Shown here one piece after another: positions 1-10,719 of a DNA stretch of 64,000 bases (the stretch's first letter is position 1; each line of letters starts with the position of its first letter). The DNA lies in the NCBI GenBank assembly GCA_029168955.1, contig JAPDOI010000010.1, positions 1,151,501 to 1,215,500 of the forward strand, written 5' to 3'. Under the pieces are notes generated by a model that was given only the letters and a program-made list of their open reading frames with translations, was not told the origin of the DNA and did not search any database. The translations under genes were made by a program, and so were the position numbers. This stretch comes from Aplectana chamaeleonis (Eukaryota > Nematoda > Chromadorea > Rhabditida > Cosmocercidae).

Positions 1-1580
1 CACAATTACTTCAGCAGCTGAAAAAAGTTGACCTTGCGCCAATGCGGTTCGAAGGAGTTCGAAAGAGAAGGTTCGAAAAAAAGCAGAAAAAGGCCGCGAA
101 ACGCGGAACTTTTGGATCAACAAAGGCCGGGATCGGTGCCAGGATCAAAAAGAGAACTCCAATAACTGAAAAAAGGCGGGGGACCTGTCACCAAACACGT
201 TCCAGGTCGTATGTTCTGCCCATATCATGAATTTTACATAAATCTATGCTGAAGACATCATCTGAAGTCAATAGAAGAGGAAAACTTGACTCGAATCGTA
301 AGCGAGTCTATATCGAATTCCAGTTGAGAAGAATCGACCATCCACGGACTTCTTGTGCAAAATTCGTATAGAGCCTATCACATCCGTTAACGTCCTAAAG
401 CGTATGAATACTCACGATCTCGTCTACATTGGAAGACTCCAATGCCACAAGAGAACCCAGTGCTCTTCCATTTGTACACAAAACGGGTGAAGTGGAATAC
501 AGTGCTCCAAATTACGCAGTCGAAGTTTTGCGCTAGTATTGTCTTAGTCGTTCCGCATCCCAAAAACCAGGGCCAGTAGCAATCCCCCCGAAAGGTGGCA
601 GTTACCGGCTGTCACTGCGTGGTGACTGGGTCAATCACATCTTGGCTATCAATATGGACGGGCCGGCATAGAAATGCACAGGCGGCGCTCAAGTTGATGA
701 CCATTGCAGTCAGCCACCAGTGAGCAGTGAGCGTTCTTTTGTGAGCAAGGCTAGCTGCAAGAAACGGGTGATGACTTCGCTCACCGCCGCAGAGGAAAGA
801 GAAATAGCGCGCGGAGCGAAGAGGAGCTGGGTCGATACCGCGGTCATAGGGTCGAGCACGTCCAATGGTGATGACTTTTTGAGGCAAGTGCGCTCCAAGC
901 AAGGGCAGTGGAGCGCTTTCGAACCGACCAGTCCGCTGTCCGCTTATCACCCCAGCACAGCACGGCGGCCTATCTCGTTGTCTAGGTGGGCAAGGAAAAA
1001 TTGCACTCGCCGAATGGCGGCCATCCAGCTCCGCTGCCAGCTGATACGAATGAGGGGCGAAACGTTTTAAGGTTTTAATGATGTTTCAATGATTCCTGGG
1101 GAAGATTAGTTGGAGATTAACGTCATATCGTATGTAGCTGTCATGAACACGTCTCCTTTATAGATTTCACGTGCTTTAGTCCTACGCTAAGCTCAACTTC
1201 CAATTTCTAGAAGTTGCGGTGGCCATATTCAACCATTTTCAGATTTTTTTCGCTCACCACAAATAAAATCAGATTTGCTTAGAAAGCCATCTATGAAAGA
1301 TAGCTGAAAAACGGTTTCGTTTTTCAGAAAATGCATGAAACCTACGTGATCCGCGTGTACTAGTAACTAAATGCTGTATATTACTTCATCTAAGTGCGGC
1401 TTTTATCCAAACTTCGTTTTCCTCTTTCACTTCAAGTTCACTTCTTTCTATGTTAACTGGGAAGCGTGAAAAGGACTAACGAGAAAAATAGTTCATAATT
1501 TAAAAAAAACCTTTGAACTTTTCGGTACATTGTGACAAAAACACGAGGTTCGCTCCTCGAAAATCATACTACAAAGTATT
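1..1580. other. No gene recognised
   Basis: I see no supportable gene here. Both strands hold only short open frames. The stretch at about 612-1070 is more GC-rich and is open on both strands (112 codons minus, 116 codons plus), but neither translation resembles a family I know and no splice pattern supports it. It could be a decayed repeat. Confidence 0.5.
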
Positions 1581-1852
1581 GTGTATCGTGGTTCAGTGGT
1601 AAGAGGTCATCCAACAAAAAATTTCAAAATCGTTCTTTGAATCTAACATTCTCTCGCTTTGATAATTTTTTCCAAAAATTCCGAAATCCCATCATCCAAG
1701 GTTGAAAACTTATTAAATCTGAAAGATAGACACATTTGCACACTCCCGAAATCCATATTTACTACTGCTAGTTCGATCAAAGTTACAATGAATACGAAGA
1801 ATTGTGGAGGGAGTGTACGTAAAAAAAACAGAAAGAGTCCCTCAGACATGAA

Positions 1853-1938
1853 CATGTGGCCTAGTGGTCTAAGACGCTGTGTTGGGCATCCGTCTTGTAG
1901 GTTGGTGCGGCGCCGGCTCAAATACGCCGACTATTGAG
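1853..1938 (+). other. tRNA-like relic (Pol III A box, decayed B box)
   Basis: The sequence carries TGGCCTAGTGG, a good Pol III A box and tRNA D-arm, and ends in GCCGACTA like a tRNA 3' half. Between them is a long variable region as in Ser/Leu-type tRNAs. The T-arm GGCTCAAATAC departs from GGTTCGAATCC, and the acceptor stem does not pair because no matching TAGTCGGC lies 5'. I read it as a tRNA pseudogene or the head of a tRNA-derived repeat. A second sequence with the same TGGCCTAGTGG core lies on the minus strand at 62783-62868. Confidence 0.4.
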
Positions 1939-3595
1939 AGTTTTGCATTCAACGCTACTCTTCGAAAATAATTCTCGTTCTGAGGTAGCAACTATAGGAG
2001 GCATCTAGGCGTCACCGACCTGAGGTTGGCTGCCTCTTTAAAGTCACCACATTGGGGAATTGCTACTGGCCCAGGGGCGGCATGCATGATCACGGTAACA
2101 CGGGGTTTGAAAACCCCGTGCATGGGACTCTCCGGGCTGGATGTTCTCTCTCGCTCTTCCCTCCGCGCATGGGCCTCAGCGCTCGACGTTCACTCTCGCG
2201 CGCGGTGCGACGCGACGCGATTCCCCTCACCCCTCTATTGCGTTCATGCATGCCGGTCCAGAAGAATGCTATAGAACGCTGAAATTGAGAGTCAACAAAA
2301 GCCGAAGAGATCAGCTTTTTGCGGGTCTTGCGTTCCGAAAGGAGCACTTTCGCACATTTTCTGGGGTTTCGCACCTGATTTCTAATGCACGACGCAAAAG
2401 AAATACGTCGTGTTAAACTCTGAAAGTTGAAAACTGATTCTTCAAATTTTCCGGCCACCCCTGTACACGCTTATGAGACCGCGGCATCGTCAGCATCTTC
2501 TCACTCTCATCATAGTCTCTTTCTCGTCATCAAATGCACATGATTGGGCCCACTTATCACAAAAATCAGGCGGAAGCAGATTTCTGGCGTGCGACAACCT
2601 CTCCCAACATTCCCTACCTGAGCTAGGTCATTCGGGCTTAATTTACGGGACAGAGTGTGTTTCGCAGCGGTTTTGGTAAACAAATTGCCAAGTGTTGTGA
2701 AATTATTCGACAAGAATGAAACTTCTCGTTTATAATGTGAAACCAGCTACGTTTTCAGACCGTTTCTTTTCGATTCCTCATATTATTTCTGGGAGCATCT
2801 GAACGTCATCCAATTTTGATGTTTGAAAAAATGCGGCTGGTGACATGAGTACAACGCGAACGCTACCTCTGTAATTCAAAAATACTGAAGTCGTGCTTAA
2901 GTGAAACTGCTGGAGTATCTTTTTTTACTGATACGAACGCTTTTTGTCAGTCTTTTCGCCTCAATCCAACAGCTCCCGTCTGGCTTAACAATCACGACCG
3001 CGTCAGTCCACGCTAAACCACGTCAAAGCCTCCGCTTCATCAGTGTAATCCACCGACTTTTTATTGACACTTAACCACTTTCCGAAACCACTAACGGTGT
3101 TCGGCGTCAACAACAGTCCATATGAACCGATTTAGAGCAGCTGGGCACCTGATGAGCCGTGTTTCCTTCAGTGTACAATCCTATCTCAGGGGCGAAATTT
3201 GAGATTTCGACATATTTGTGAGGTGAACCAACCCTATAAAACACTTGCCTAGTGCGATTCCGCCGAAGAAGCTAAATAAAAAAAGAAGTCACTTTACCAA
3301 GCCCCTTTGACGACATTTCGAGCCCAACCGTGGAGAGACGAACAGCGGCTTTCAATCAATAACCCCGTTCTTCCCTTCATTCACAGCCTCTCTCTCCCTT
3401 CACTAAAGTCCGATCAAATAAGTCGATTACGAGTGAAGGAAATCACAAGCCTCGGACAACTCGTCCACTATTGATTTCGCCGCGCATACTCAGGAAATGT
3501 TCGAGAAGCCGTAACTCCGTTCCCAGAGTATTTCTAACGATACCAGAAACATCATTCGAATCAGCGTGGCGTGGGACTGTTTCCAGGATAAGCAG
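1939..3595. other. No gene recognised; small hairpin at 2098-2120
   Basis: No gene found. A short perfect hairpin (CACGGGGTTT/AAACCCCGTG) lies at 2098-2120, inside a GC-rich patch bounded by GGCATGCATG at about 2079 and CATGCATGCC at about 2253. That suggests an old inverted-repeat element of the type also seen near 15.4 kb and 31.7 kb. The rest is AT-rich without recognisable structure. Confidence 0.4.
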
Positions 3596-3695
3596 AAAGG
3601 TTGAATGCGAAATTATACAGCTAATCGACTGATTACAGAAAAGTTGATAGTTCTAAGTTTTTCGCATTATAGAATATATCAGATGAAATAATCGG
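3596..3695 (+). repeat. Partial copy of the ~0.5-kb dispersed repeat
   Basis: This stretch matches the 3' part of the repeat copies at 10.9, 11.6 and 14.2 kb: a shared AAATTATACAGCTA block, a TTCGCATTATAGAAT block and CAGATGAAATAAT. It is diverged and lacks the 5' half. No coding capacity. Confidence 0.5.
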
Positions 3696-3702
3696 GATAG
3701 GG

Positions 3703-3834
3703 GCTCTCTACACACTGACAGAGGAGTTGTCCCGTTTTTGCAGTTCAACACGTCACGCTACTCAATTCAAGTGAAATGGTCCCGAGTGGAATTAGAGCCC
3801 AGAAGGCAGGACAACTCCTCCCTGGGTGTGTAGA
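3703..3834. repeat. Small palindromic element
   Basis: The ends read CTCTACACACTGACAGAGGAG on the left and CTCCTCCCTGGGTGTGTAGAG on the right, an imperfect inverted repeat of about 27 bp each side around a ~75-bp spacer. It looks like a short hairpin MITE. I could not fix a target-site duplication. Confidence 0.5.
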
Positions 3835-3899
3835 GCAGGATACGGCACGAGGTGTGAGGGGTTCCGATAGTGGTCAGCCCCCCCCCCCCGTAGACTATG

Positions 3900-4165
3900 T
3901 CAACGAATATTCGGTCGAATAAACGAATAATCGAATATTCGAATAATTCGATTATTCGGAGAAGTCAATTTTTCGAATAATTCGTTTATTCGGATATCCG
4001 GAAAAGTCAATTTTTCGAATAATCCGTTTATTCGAATATTCGGAAAAGTCAATTTTTCGAATAATTCGTTTATTAGAATATTCGGAAAAGTCAATTTTTC
4101 GAATAATTCGTTTATTCGAATATTCGAACGGCCCAATATTCGAATATTCGGCCGAATAAACAAAT
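3900..4165. repeat. ATTCG-rich subterminal array, 42-bp period
   Basis: About five units of 42 bp built from GAATATTCG, GAATAATTCG and a spacer GAAAAGTCAATTTTTCG. The unit is exactly 14 codons, so the minus strand stays open and reads as a 14-residue repeat (LFEKLTFPNIRINE and variants). I regard the frame as a by-product of the period. The array abuts the left end of hAT-like element 1 and probably acts as subterminal repeats bound by transposase (inference). Confidence 0.8.
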
Positions 4166-4548
4166 AATTTCAGAAAAATAAGAAGCAGTCTCCGGCACAA
4201 GTCCATTTTTGCGGTCCAGAGATAAAATGTCTGCAATGAAACTAGTGGAAAGTTCGAATATAATCAGATTAATCCAATATAAAACATGAGATAGTCAGAA
4301 ACCTAATGGTGGAGTATCTCGCTCACCACCCAATTTGTGGGCAGACGAAACAGATACTGTTTTTCATCTGAAGGAGTATGTCCCAAACAGATTCGAGCGA
4401 TGTTCCAGAAACGGCTACCGTACGCTGCTAGAGTATTATGTAATACATAATTGCCATGAATTTAGGTCAATCGCTGCAGCTTTGAGCCGGTTCTTATCAA
4501 ACATTCACCTTATATTTTTGCAGAGGTGAAATGTCTCCAAACAAACTG

Positions 4549-4742
4549 GGTGCTATCTTAGCGGTGGGGGGCCACAATGTTGTCTGGGTGCACTTGGCCC
4601 CGCCCACTTTATCGTGCCGCACTAAATTTGAGCACCTACCCGGGTTTTCCCTCCCCCGCACCAATCAGGAGTGATTGCGGCACGGAAAAATGGGCGTGGT
4701 CATGTGCGATAAAACAGTGCCCCCCCCCGCTCAGATAGCACC
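4549..4742. mobile_element. 194-bp MITE, copy 1 (8-bp TSD, 6 of 8 matching)
   Basis: The terminal inverted repeat is GGTGCTATC...GATAGCACC followed by G/C-tracts. Flanks are ACAAACTG (4541-4548) and CTAAACTG (4743-4750), an 8-bp duplication with two mismatches. The interior carries GCACCTACCCGGG and GGGCGTGG blocks shared, in opposite orientation, with the copy at 52096-52288. It is non-coding and inserted within hAT-like element 1, so it is the younger of the two. Confidence 0.75.
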
Positions 4743-4994
4743 CTAAACTGATTGGAAATTCGGACATTGTTGGTAGATATTGTTTAGAAAATCCACAGAA
4801 TTTTTATCGTATCGTTTAACAACTACTCATAGACAGTGGTAAATGTTAGTTTGAATACTCTTATGATATAATGTGGAACGTCTTTCTAGTGGAAGTACAT
4901 TGGCATAGCTTTGATCTATATAATACTATACAAAAGAAGGTCAAGAAAGTTGGAAGTGCCGCGAACGGTGGTTTGATTATGAGTACTCGATCCG

Positions 4995-5260
4995 TACTTC
5001 TTATTCGAATGCTCGCGATTTTGGTCGAATATTCGAATTATTCGTATTAGAATCATTCGAATAATTCGATTATTCGGAAGAGTCAAATTTTCGAATAATT
5101 CGTTTATTCGATTATTCGGAGAAGTCTATTTTTCGAATAATTCGTTTATTCGAATATTCGGAGAAGTCAATTTTTCGAATAATTCGTCTATTCGAATATT
5201 CGAAAGAGTCAATTTTCCGAAATATTCGTTTATTCGGATACTCGAAAATTTTTATTCGTT
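4995..5260. repeat. ATTCG-rich subterminal array, right end of hAT-like element 1
   Basis: About five units of the same 42-bp repeat as at 3900-4165 (GAATATTCGGAGAAGTC with AATTCGTTTATTCG), in the same orientation rather than mirrored. The minus strand is open with a 14-residue period. It abuts the right terminal repeat ending at 5272. Confidence 0.8.
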
Positions 5261-5329
5261 TGATATACTCTACCCCCCCGGCCACTACTATTTTGGGCAC
5301 CGGAGGGGGGGGGGGTGAGAGATAAAAGT

Positions 5330-5895
5330 CGTTATCTCATCTATACAGAAATTATTTTTAGAACATTTGCAATATTTTGGGACCTACTTTTTTGGTACCA
5401 AAAAAAATTTTTGAACAAATTTCCCCCTCTTTAAAGTTTTATAACATTCTTTGTAAACGAGATTTACCCACGGAACTGTGATCGGGTAATGTTTCGGTCC
5501 GGGTAGTGGTCTGAGATACTTGACAGCCCCAGGAAAGGGCTTTTTCGAAAAAAATGCTTGGTGTGAGGGAACGACAAAATCGACGATTCCCTCACAAGTA
5601 AATGTATGAAACTAGGTGTGAGGGAATCGTCGATTTTGTCGTTCCCTCACACCTAGCAGATTTTTCGAAAAAGCCCTTCACCGGAGCTGTGAAGCACCTA
5701 AGACCACTACCCCGGACCTAAACCTTACACAATCACAGTTTCACGGGCAAATCTCATCTACAAAGAATGTTATACCATTTTCAAGAGGGGGAAACTTGTT
5801 CAAAGAATTTTTCGTACCAAAAAGTAGGTCCAAAAACGTTGCGAATTTGCTAAAAATCATTTCTGTATGGTTGGAAAATTTACTTTTTTTTACCC
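5330..5895. repeat. Long palindrome with a perfect central hairpin
   Basis: Nested inverted repeats are centred near 5611. Outermost are TACAGAAATTATTTTTAG and CTAAAAATCATTTCTGTA, then AAGTAGGT/ACCTACTT blocks, then ATCACAGTTTCACGG matched to CCACGGAACTGTGAT, then GTGAGGGAATCGTCG against its complement at the centre. The central arm is close to perfect for about 35 bp. A partial arm (GGTACCAAAAGAGTAGGTCA...) is repeated at 5930-6010. It looks like a hairpin MITE; no coding capacity and no clear TSD. Confidence 0.7.
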
Positions 5896-6010
5896 CCACC
5901 ACCACCTGGCTCGGACCACCTGCGAAAAAAAATTTTTTGGTACCAAAAGAGTAGGTCACGAGATGTTGCAAATATGCTAAAAATCATTTCTGTATAGGTG
6001 GGAAATCAAC

Positions 6011-7640
6011 CTTTTTCACTTATACCACCTCGGGATTTTTTTTTTCGACCTCATCCTTATAAAATGCGGCCTCTCCGCATCAACCGTTCGGCATGAAATT
6101 GTCTGTGTTGTAGCACAGGTGTATAGTCCACCGTCTAGGCCTAATAACAGTTCGAATTGCCTAGGTTCAAGTCAATTAGACCAACTTTTCCTTCGAAAAG
6201 GATGTAGTGCAATTACACCATACGTCATTTATCCGCCGCCAAATAACTTTCCCGCTTTCCTTTCATCAATTTAACTTCTTCCATTTTCACGTCATCCGTA
6301 CGTTCGAGCAATTTGTTTAGTTTCTAGTTTAAATTGGGCTCCGTAGTTTCCTCATGATCCAACTGGTTATAAATGTTCACCAAGATTCTCTACTAGTTTT
6401 TTTTCCTTCCTTCTTAACCTGGAGTTGAAATATCTCTGCACTGGTTTTACTTAATATGTCATTATTTACAAACATTTATGTACCAACATTATTTATCACA
6501 AGAAAAAAATTCACTAGAACACTTATTCATGAACATATATCAGTGATTTATACAAACCAAAATTTAATGAACATGCCGTGCATGTTCACTTTCACCTCCT
6601 CCTTTATGTGATTAACTCCTGTAAGATTAATGAAATTTCAATATTTCAACCTCAAAATAAATACTTCAGTTTGTATTACATCGCATTCCATTCTTATGAT
6701 ATTAATAGTGCTGTTTTGCATGGCGAAACAAACGACGACGACCGGGGCGGGAGGATGCTGTCTAAATCGGCCCCGTCAATTTTCCGATTTTCAACCTCTC
6801 AGACCTCCCCCCATCCCCAGATCATCGGGGCTCAGACCCCTCCTCTGAGAGAACTGACCGCTGTAGTACCGCAGCCGTGCCGCAGTCTCCATAGTTCCGC
6901 AGTAGTACCGCAATGACGATGCAGTGGGCTCGCACTTAAGTAAAATACTGCAATAACGCCGCAATGATTGCGGTACTACTGCGGCGAAATCACAGAGCCG
7001 CTGAAACCAGCCATGCCATTTATTGGTCCACTCAACTCGGCTTGCCACGCTTCTCATTCACTCGTCTTCGTCTTTCAGTTCGGCTCTAACGAAAGCGTGT
7101 CACTTGCTTTTCTCAGAATTCATTACCTCTCTTAGAGAAACACTGACACATTCATCCTCCTCAGTCTTATAAGCGTTTATGTTAACAAAGTTTTGAATCA
7201 TTTTTCTTTGCGTGAAAGTATAGAATCATTTTTTTGACCTTGAGAAGTTTATTGAGTTTTAAGCTTTTGAGTTTTTTGAGCACATTCGGCCACACTTACC
7301 TGAATTCATGAACCTGAATTCTATAATATGCACATTCTGTGCCAAGCCGAGGTCCCATATTTGTCTCGCGTGTGTTTCCAGGGATAAGCGGATTTTTTCA
7401 AAACTTTTTAGAGGCTGTGTCCACGATAGAAAGCCGTATTCTAGTTTTCTATGTTTTTCACTGGGCAAGTTCTCGATGTAGAGGATAATTGGGAAACGTC
7501 TCTATAGAACTTTTGAAAGCCGAATAAAAAAGTTCTTGATAAGAACTATTTATTATTTATTTCCTCCTGTTGGTGTGTTTTGCGCACTGCAAACAAAACG
7601 TCAGACCAATCGTCGCAAATTGTTCTGAGCTTTGAAATTG
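6011..7640. other. No gene; GC-rich inverted repeat at 6850-6990
   Basis: No gene recognised. At 6850-6990 a GC-rich palindromic patch carries CCGCAGTAGTACCGCAAT and its complement ATTGCGGTACTACTGCGG around a ~60-bp spacer. The same CCGCAGT..TACCGCAAT vocabulary recurs at 10536-10640. Short open frames across it reflect the palindrome and are not called. The remainder is AT-rich without structure I can name. Confidence 0.5.
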
Positions 7641-8691
7641 TTAGGTAAGCGACTTTGCTTTCTGTTTCGTGTACCAGAAACTCTTGAAAAATTAAGAAAG
7701 TTGAATGCTCATGTTTGGATCTTACAATTTCCCGGAATAAAGAGTATTCGAAAATTCGGCAACAGTTCCTTTGGTACTAGAAACTATGGACAACTGCCAT
7801 ATGGCTTGGGCGGGGTGATCCAATGGGTCGACTGGTTCACGAGATTTTCACACGATTCCTGGCCGTTTTTCGAGTTACTTCCATCCCTACTATTCTCAGA
7901 AGGACCCAAAGCTTACTTTCCTGCGAAAAACGGGCAATTTTCTCATCGTGAGCACTGCCTTTAAATCGGATTTTGAAAAACGAATGACCATCTCACAAGC
8001 GAAGTTTACAAAGCGTAGGTCGGATCTGCGGAAACGAAACGTATTGTCAGTATCTCTTGTGCATCTATAGTAAAACTTTGCAGTACCACGCCCCAAGCTG
8101 CTGGTTCCAAAAAGTTCATTCATTCATTCATTGAGTACGTCGTATAAGACAGACGCTAGAAAAAGTCGCAAAAATTGGGAAAGGAATACGAATTACAAAC
8201 ATATCCAAGACTTCATTGAAATTCTAGCCATTCCCCGTTCAAATGACATCGTGGACCTGGCAGTGAGGGTGGTTTAGCCCACGCGCAGATACGCTGACCC
8301 CGCTGAGTTATGAGCTTTGCTAAAATTTCACGATAAGGTAATGGTGAGTTATTTGGGATGTTTTGAAGAAGAAATCGGATTTGCTCAAAACTTGCATGGA
8401 AAGGTATTCTAGGGTGCTAAAAACGAATCTGCGGTCTGTTTGTCGAAATGCTAGAAGTACACCTCCTATTAGAAGTACACCTGTCATAGAGGTACACCAA
8501 AAAGACGGGTCTCTGAGAATTAGAATTACACCCTCTATTTGAAGTACACCTCTAATTGAAGTACATCTAAAATAGAGGCCTGAGGATTAGAAGTGCATGT
8601 ACCTCTAAAAGAGAAAATCCGGTGTATTAATTAGGTGTTTCAAGCGAAAGGTTTACTCTTCTTCGCTTGCTACTCCCCTAAGTTGCCTTCA
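7641..8691. other. No gene; TIR relic and short tandem repeats
   Basis: At 7945-7963 the end motif TGAGCACTGCCTTTAA of the TTAAAGGCA repeat family appears alone. At 8000-8080 is a diverged copy of the terminus seen at 48725 (ACAAAGCGTAGGTCG, TCTGCGGAAACGAA, GTCAGTATCTCTTG). CATT repeats lie at 8118-8133. At 8450-8600 degenerate ~15-20-bp repeats of GAAGTACACCTC occur. I see no gene. Confidence 0.45.
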
Positions 8692-9130
8692 TTAAAGGCA
8701 CCGTTCACGATGATCATCCTCGTTCACATTCCACAGTGAAATGATAGGCGAGAAGGATCCTGAGCTCCCAGTGTCGAAAGACCGGTAGAAAACGAGCCAG
8801 GAGCTGCAATAACGGGTAAAATGCGTTTTAGTGCCCCAGACACGCCTGGTGCCCCAGATCCGCTCCCTCGGAATGAACAAATGAAGACTCAGATTACAGG
8901 AATGATCAAGTCAAGGAAGTGCTGATAAGTGAGCCGATCGCTTCATTGCACTGATAGGTATCATCCTTCTAGTTGTCAATTCCTCCATGCTAAAAAATCA
9001 ACGTGAACAAGGGAGGGCCTACTTTGGCTCAAAACGCGTCTTTCGTGTCATTTTTGAGCATTCCTCGCTATATAGGGCACCAGACCTTCCGTAAACCGAA
9101 AGTGAGATTTATCGTGAACACTGCATTCAA
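8692..9130. mobile_element. Non-autonomous element with TTAAAGGCA-type ends
   Basis: The left end TTAAAGGCACCGTTCACGAT is matched by an inverted right end whose reverse complement reads TTGAATGCAGTGTTCACGAT. Length is about 439 bp. Isolated ends of the same family occur at about 7963 and 33704 (right ends), 14838 and 39916 (left ends), 56596 and 63226 (right ends). This is the only copy here with both ends convincingly paired. The superfamily is not assigned; TTAA at the tip could be a target duplication. Confidence 0.5.
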
Positions 9131-9722
9131 GTTGAATATTCACTCCACTAGGATAGTACCAAGTCTATTCACTCTCTGGTCTCTTATCAAAGATTTTCTC
9201 ATTTTGAGACGACACCCATTGATTACCTAAAGCCTTTCCGAATAAGACTCTACACCCACGCGGTCAGCCTGCTCAACGAGCACACGTCAAACCTAGTGCA
9301 TACTCCCCGCGTTGCGCGATCGCCACAGTGCATTCCACCAATATCGATTTTCGGTCGATATAGACGACAAGCATTAAGTCGCGTCGCTCGTTGAGATAAG
9401 TACGCGTTAGGCCTCACGAAGGCATTTTTCTGACGAGCTGACCGACGGCTGAGATACAGCTAACTGGAATATTGTTCTCAATTTGTCTGATATTCGCGGT
9501 AGTCTATTCACGAATTCAAAAAAAAAACCTTCGCGGCGGCCGGTCAACACGCCCAACAGCCGCGTGGGCGAGCAGTCTCATTCGGATAGACCTGAATTAC
9601 TCTGTGGAAGCAATACAAATATTATTAATTCTACTGTGAGAAAAAGTTGAGTGTGATCGTTCCATACCAAAAGTAAATAGACTTTCAAAATAGCAAAAAG
9701 TTCATTGGAGAAGAGATATGTA
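9131..9722. other. No gene recognised
   Basis: No open frame, RNA gene or repeat that I can support. A short GC-rich segment near 9530-9570 (GCGGCGGCCGG) is the only compositional feature. Confidence 0.4.
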
Positions 9723-10213
9723 CAAAACCGCCGCTATCAAATGGAAAAAAATGGGCGAAATGGACAAAGTGGGTAACTAAAGCGTCTTTCGACCACAACT
9801 CGCCTCAAAGTGCTCCGTTTTCAATTTCGAAAACGCCGAAATGTACAGCATGTCGTGATCTAGTTAATCACGCAAAAATAGTTTGCGAAATTTGAGAGCA
9901 GCATTAGATTTAAGGCGAAAAACATTTTTATTTTGACCATGCTAGAGATCGCGTACGGTTGTTTTTGATCGAACGGGCTCGTTAACTTGTGATAACATTG
10001 TCAAATTCATAACTAACCGCATCTCAAAAAAGCATTTTAATAGAAAGTTTCCGATTTAATTTCGTATAGTTAGATTGATTGTGGCACGGTGAACATTTTG
10101 GTCCTTTTGAAATTGAAAACGGAGCACTTTGAGGCGAGTTGTGGTCGAAAGACGCTTCAGTTGCCCACTTTGCCCATTTCGACCATTTTTTGCCTTGGAT
10201 AGCGGCGGTATTG
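9723..10213. mobile_element. TA-flanked palindromic MITE (Tc1/mariner-like), copy 1
   Basis: The termini are CAAAACCGCCGCTATC and, inverted, CAATACCGCCGCTATC, each bordered by TA (9721-9722 and 10214-10215). Arms extend about 130 bp and include CACTTTGAGGCGAGTTGTGG and its complement. Length 491 bp. The element at 31918-32412 (495 bp) has the same architecture and shares the ATTGAAAwyGGAsCACTTTGA block, so the two form one family. No coding capacity. Confidence 0.65.
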
Positions 10214-10535
10214 TAGGGACGAATAGCTGCATGTAATACCATGTAGCCGTGCTTTCTCGTGAACTATGGTGTCAACGTAACTACATAGCACGTAGTCGTG
10301 GTTTAGGCAGCCGTTTCTTTGGCGTCCAGTGTGTGGATGCTACTGGAAGAGAATTAAATCTATGGGCCACGGGAAGATACTTTATTCAGTACAGATTGTG
10401 TAAGAATCAAGAAGACGTGGCCAATAATGACTTGGTGACAGAAATGGCTTGGAAACAAAATTATAGGCGCAGCAGGAGCGCCAAAGCGGAGACGAAAGCG
10501 CTATTGCGGGGCTTTTGCGGCAAGGTCGTGGCTGC

Positions 10536-10640
10536 CCGCAATCGTCCCGCAGTCGTACCGCAATCGTGCCTCTGCGGCTCCGGCCGGGGCCGCAGAAGCA
10601 CGACTGCGGTACGATTGCGGGGCGATTGCGGCCAGTCCTC
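10536..10640. repeat. GC-rich palindrome (CCGCAGTCGTACCGCAATCGTG)
   Basis: A near-perfect inverted repeat: CCGCAATCGTCCCGCAGTCG and its complement flank the loop CTCCGGCCGGGG. A 178-codon plus-strand frame runs across it (10249-10785), but its reading derives from the palindrome and flanking repeat and shows no family resemblance, so I do not call a gene. Confidence 0.6.
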
Positions 10641-10719
10641 TCAGAGTCCCCACTGTGAAGCCTCACACCTGGCGCCGTACCCTGGTGTAGAGAGGCCCTA
10701 CCCCGAAATAAACATCCTA

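Larger units (their letters stand above)
3891..5272. mobile_element. hAT-like non-autonomous element 1 (TSD CCCCCCCG)
   Basis: The left end reads TAGACTATGTCAACGAATA. The right end, reverse complemented, reads TAGAGTATATCAAACGAATA. Both fit the YARNG start typical of hAT terminal repeats. The element is flanked by a perfect 8-bp duplication CCCCCCCG (3883-3890 and 5273-5280), the hAT target-site length. ATTCG-rich arrays of 42-bp period sit inside both ends (3900-4165, 4995-5260). Length 1382 bp, no transposase. A 194-bp MITE has inserted inside at 4549-4742. The TSD lies in a C-tract, so taken alone it is weaker than the TSDs of the related elements. Confidence 0.75.

Noticed and set aside
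1580..1620. tRNA gene suggested by GGTTCAGTGGTAAGAG
   Set aside because: Only a D-arm-like stretch; no anticodon arm, T arm or acceptor pairing follows.
3900..5300. Repetitive proteins read from ATTCG arrays
   Set aside because: Period 42 keeps any stop-free frame open; the homologous 41-bp array loses frame, so coding is not conserved.
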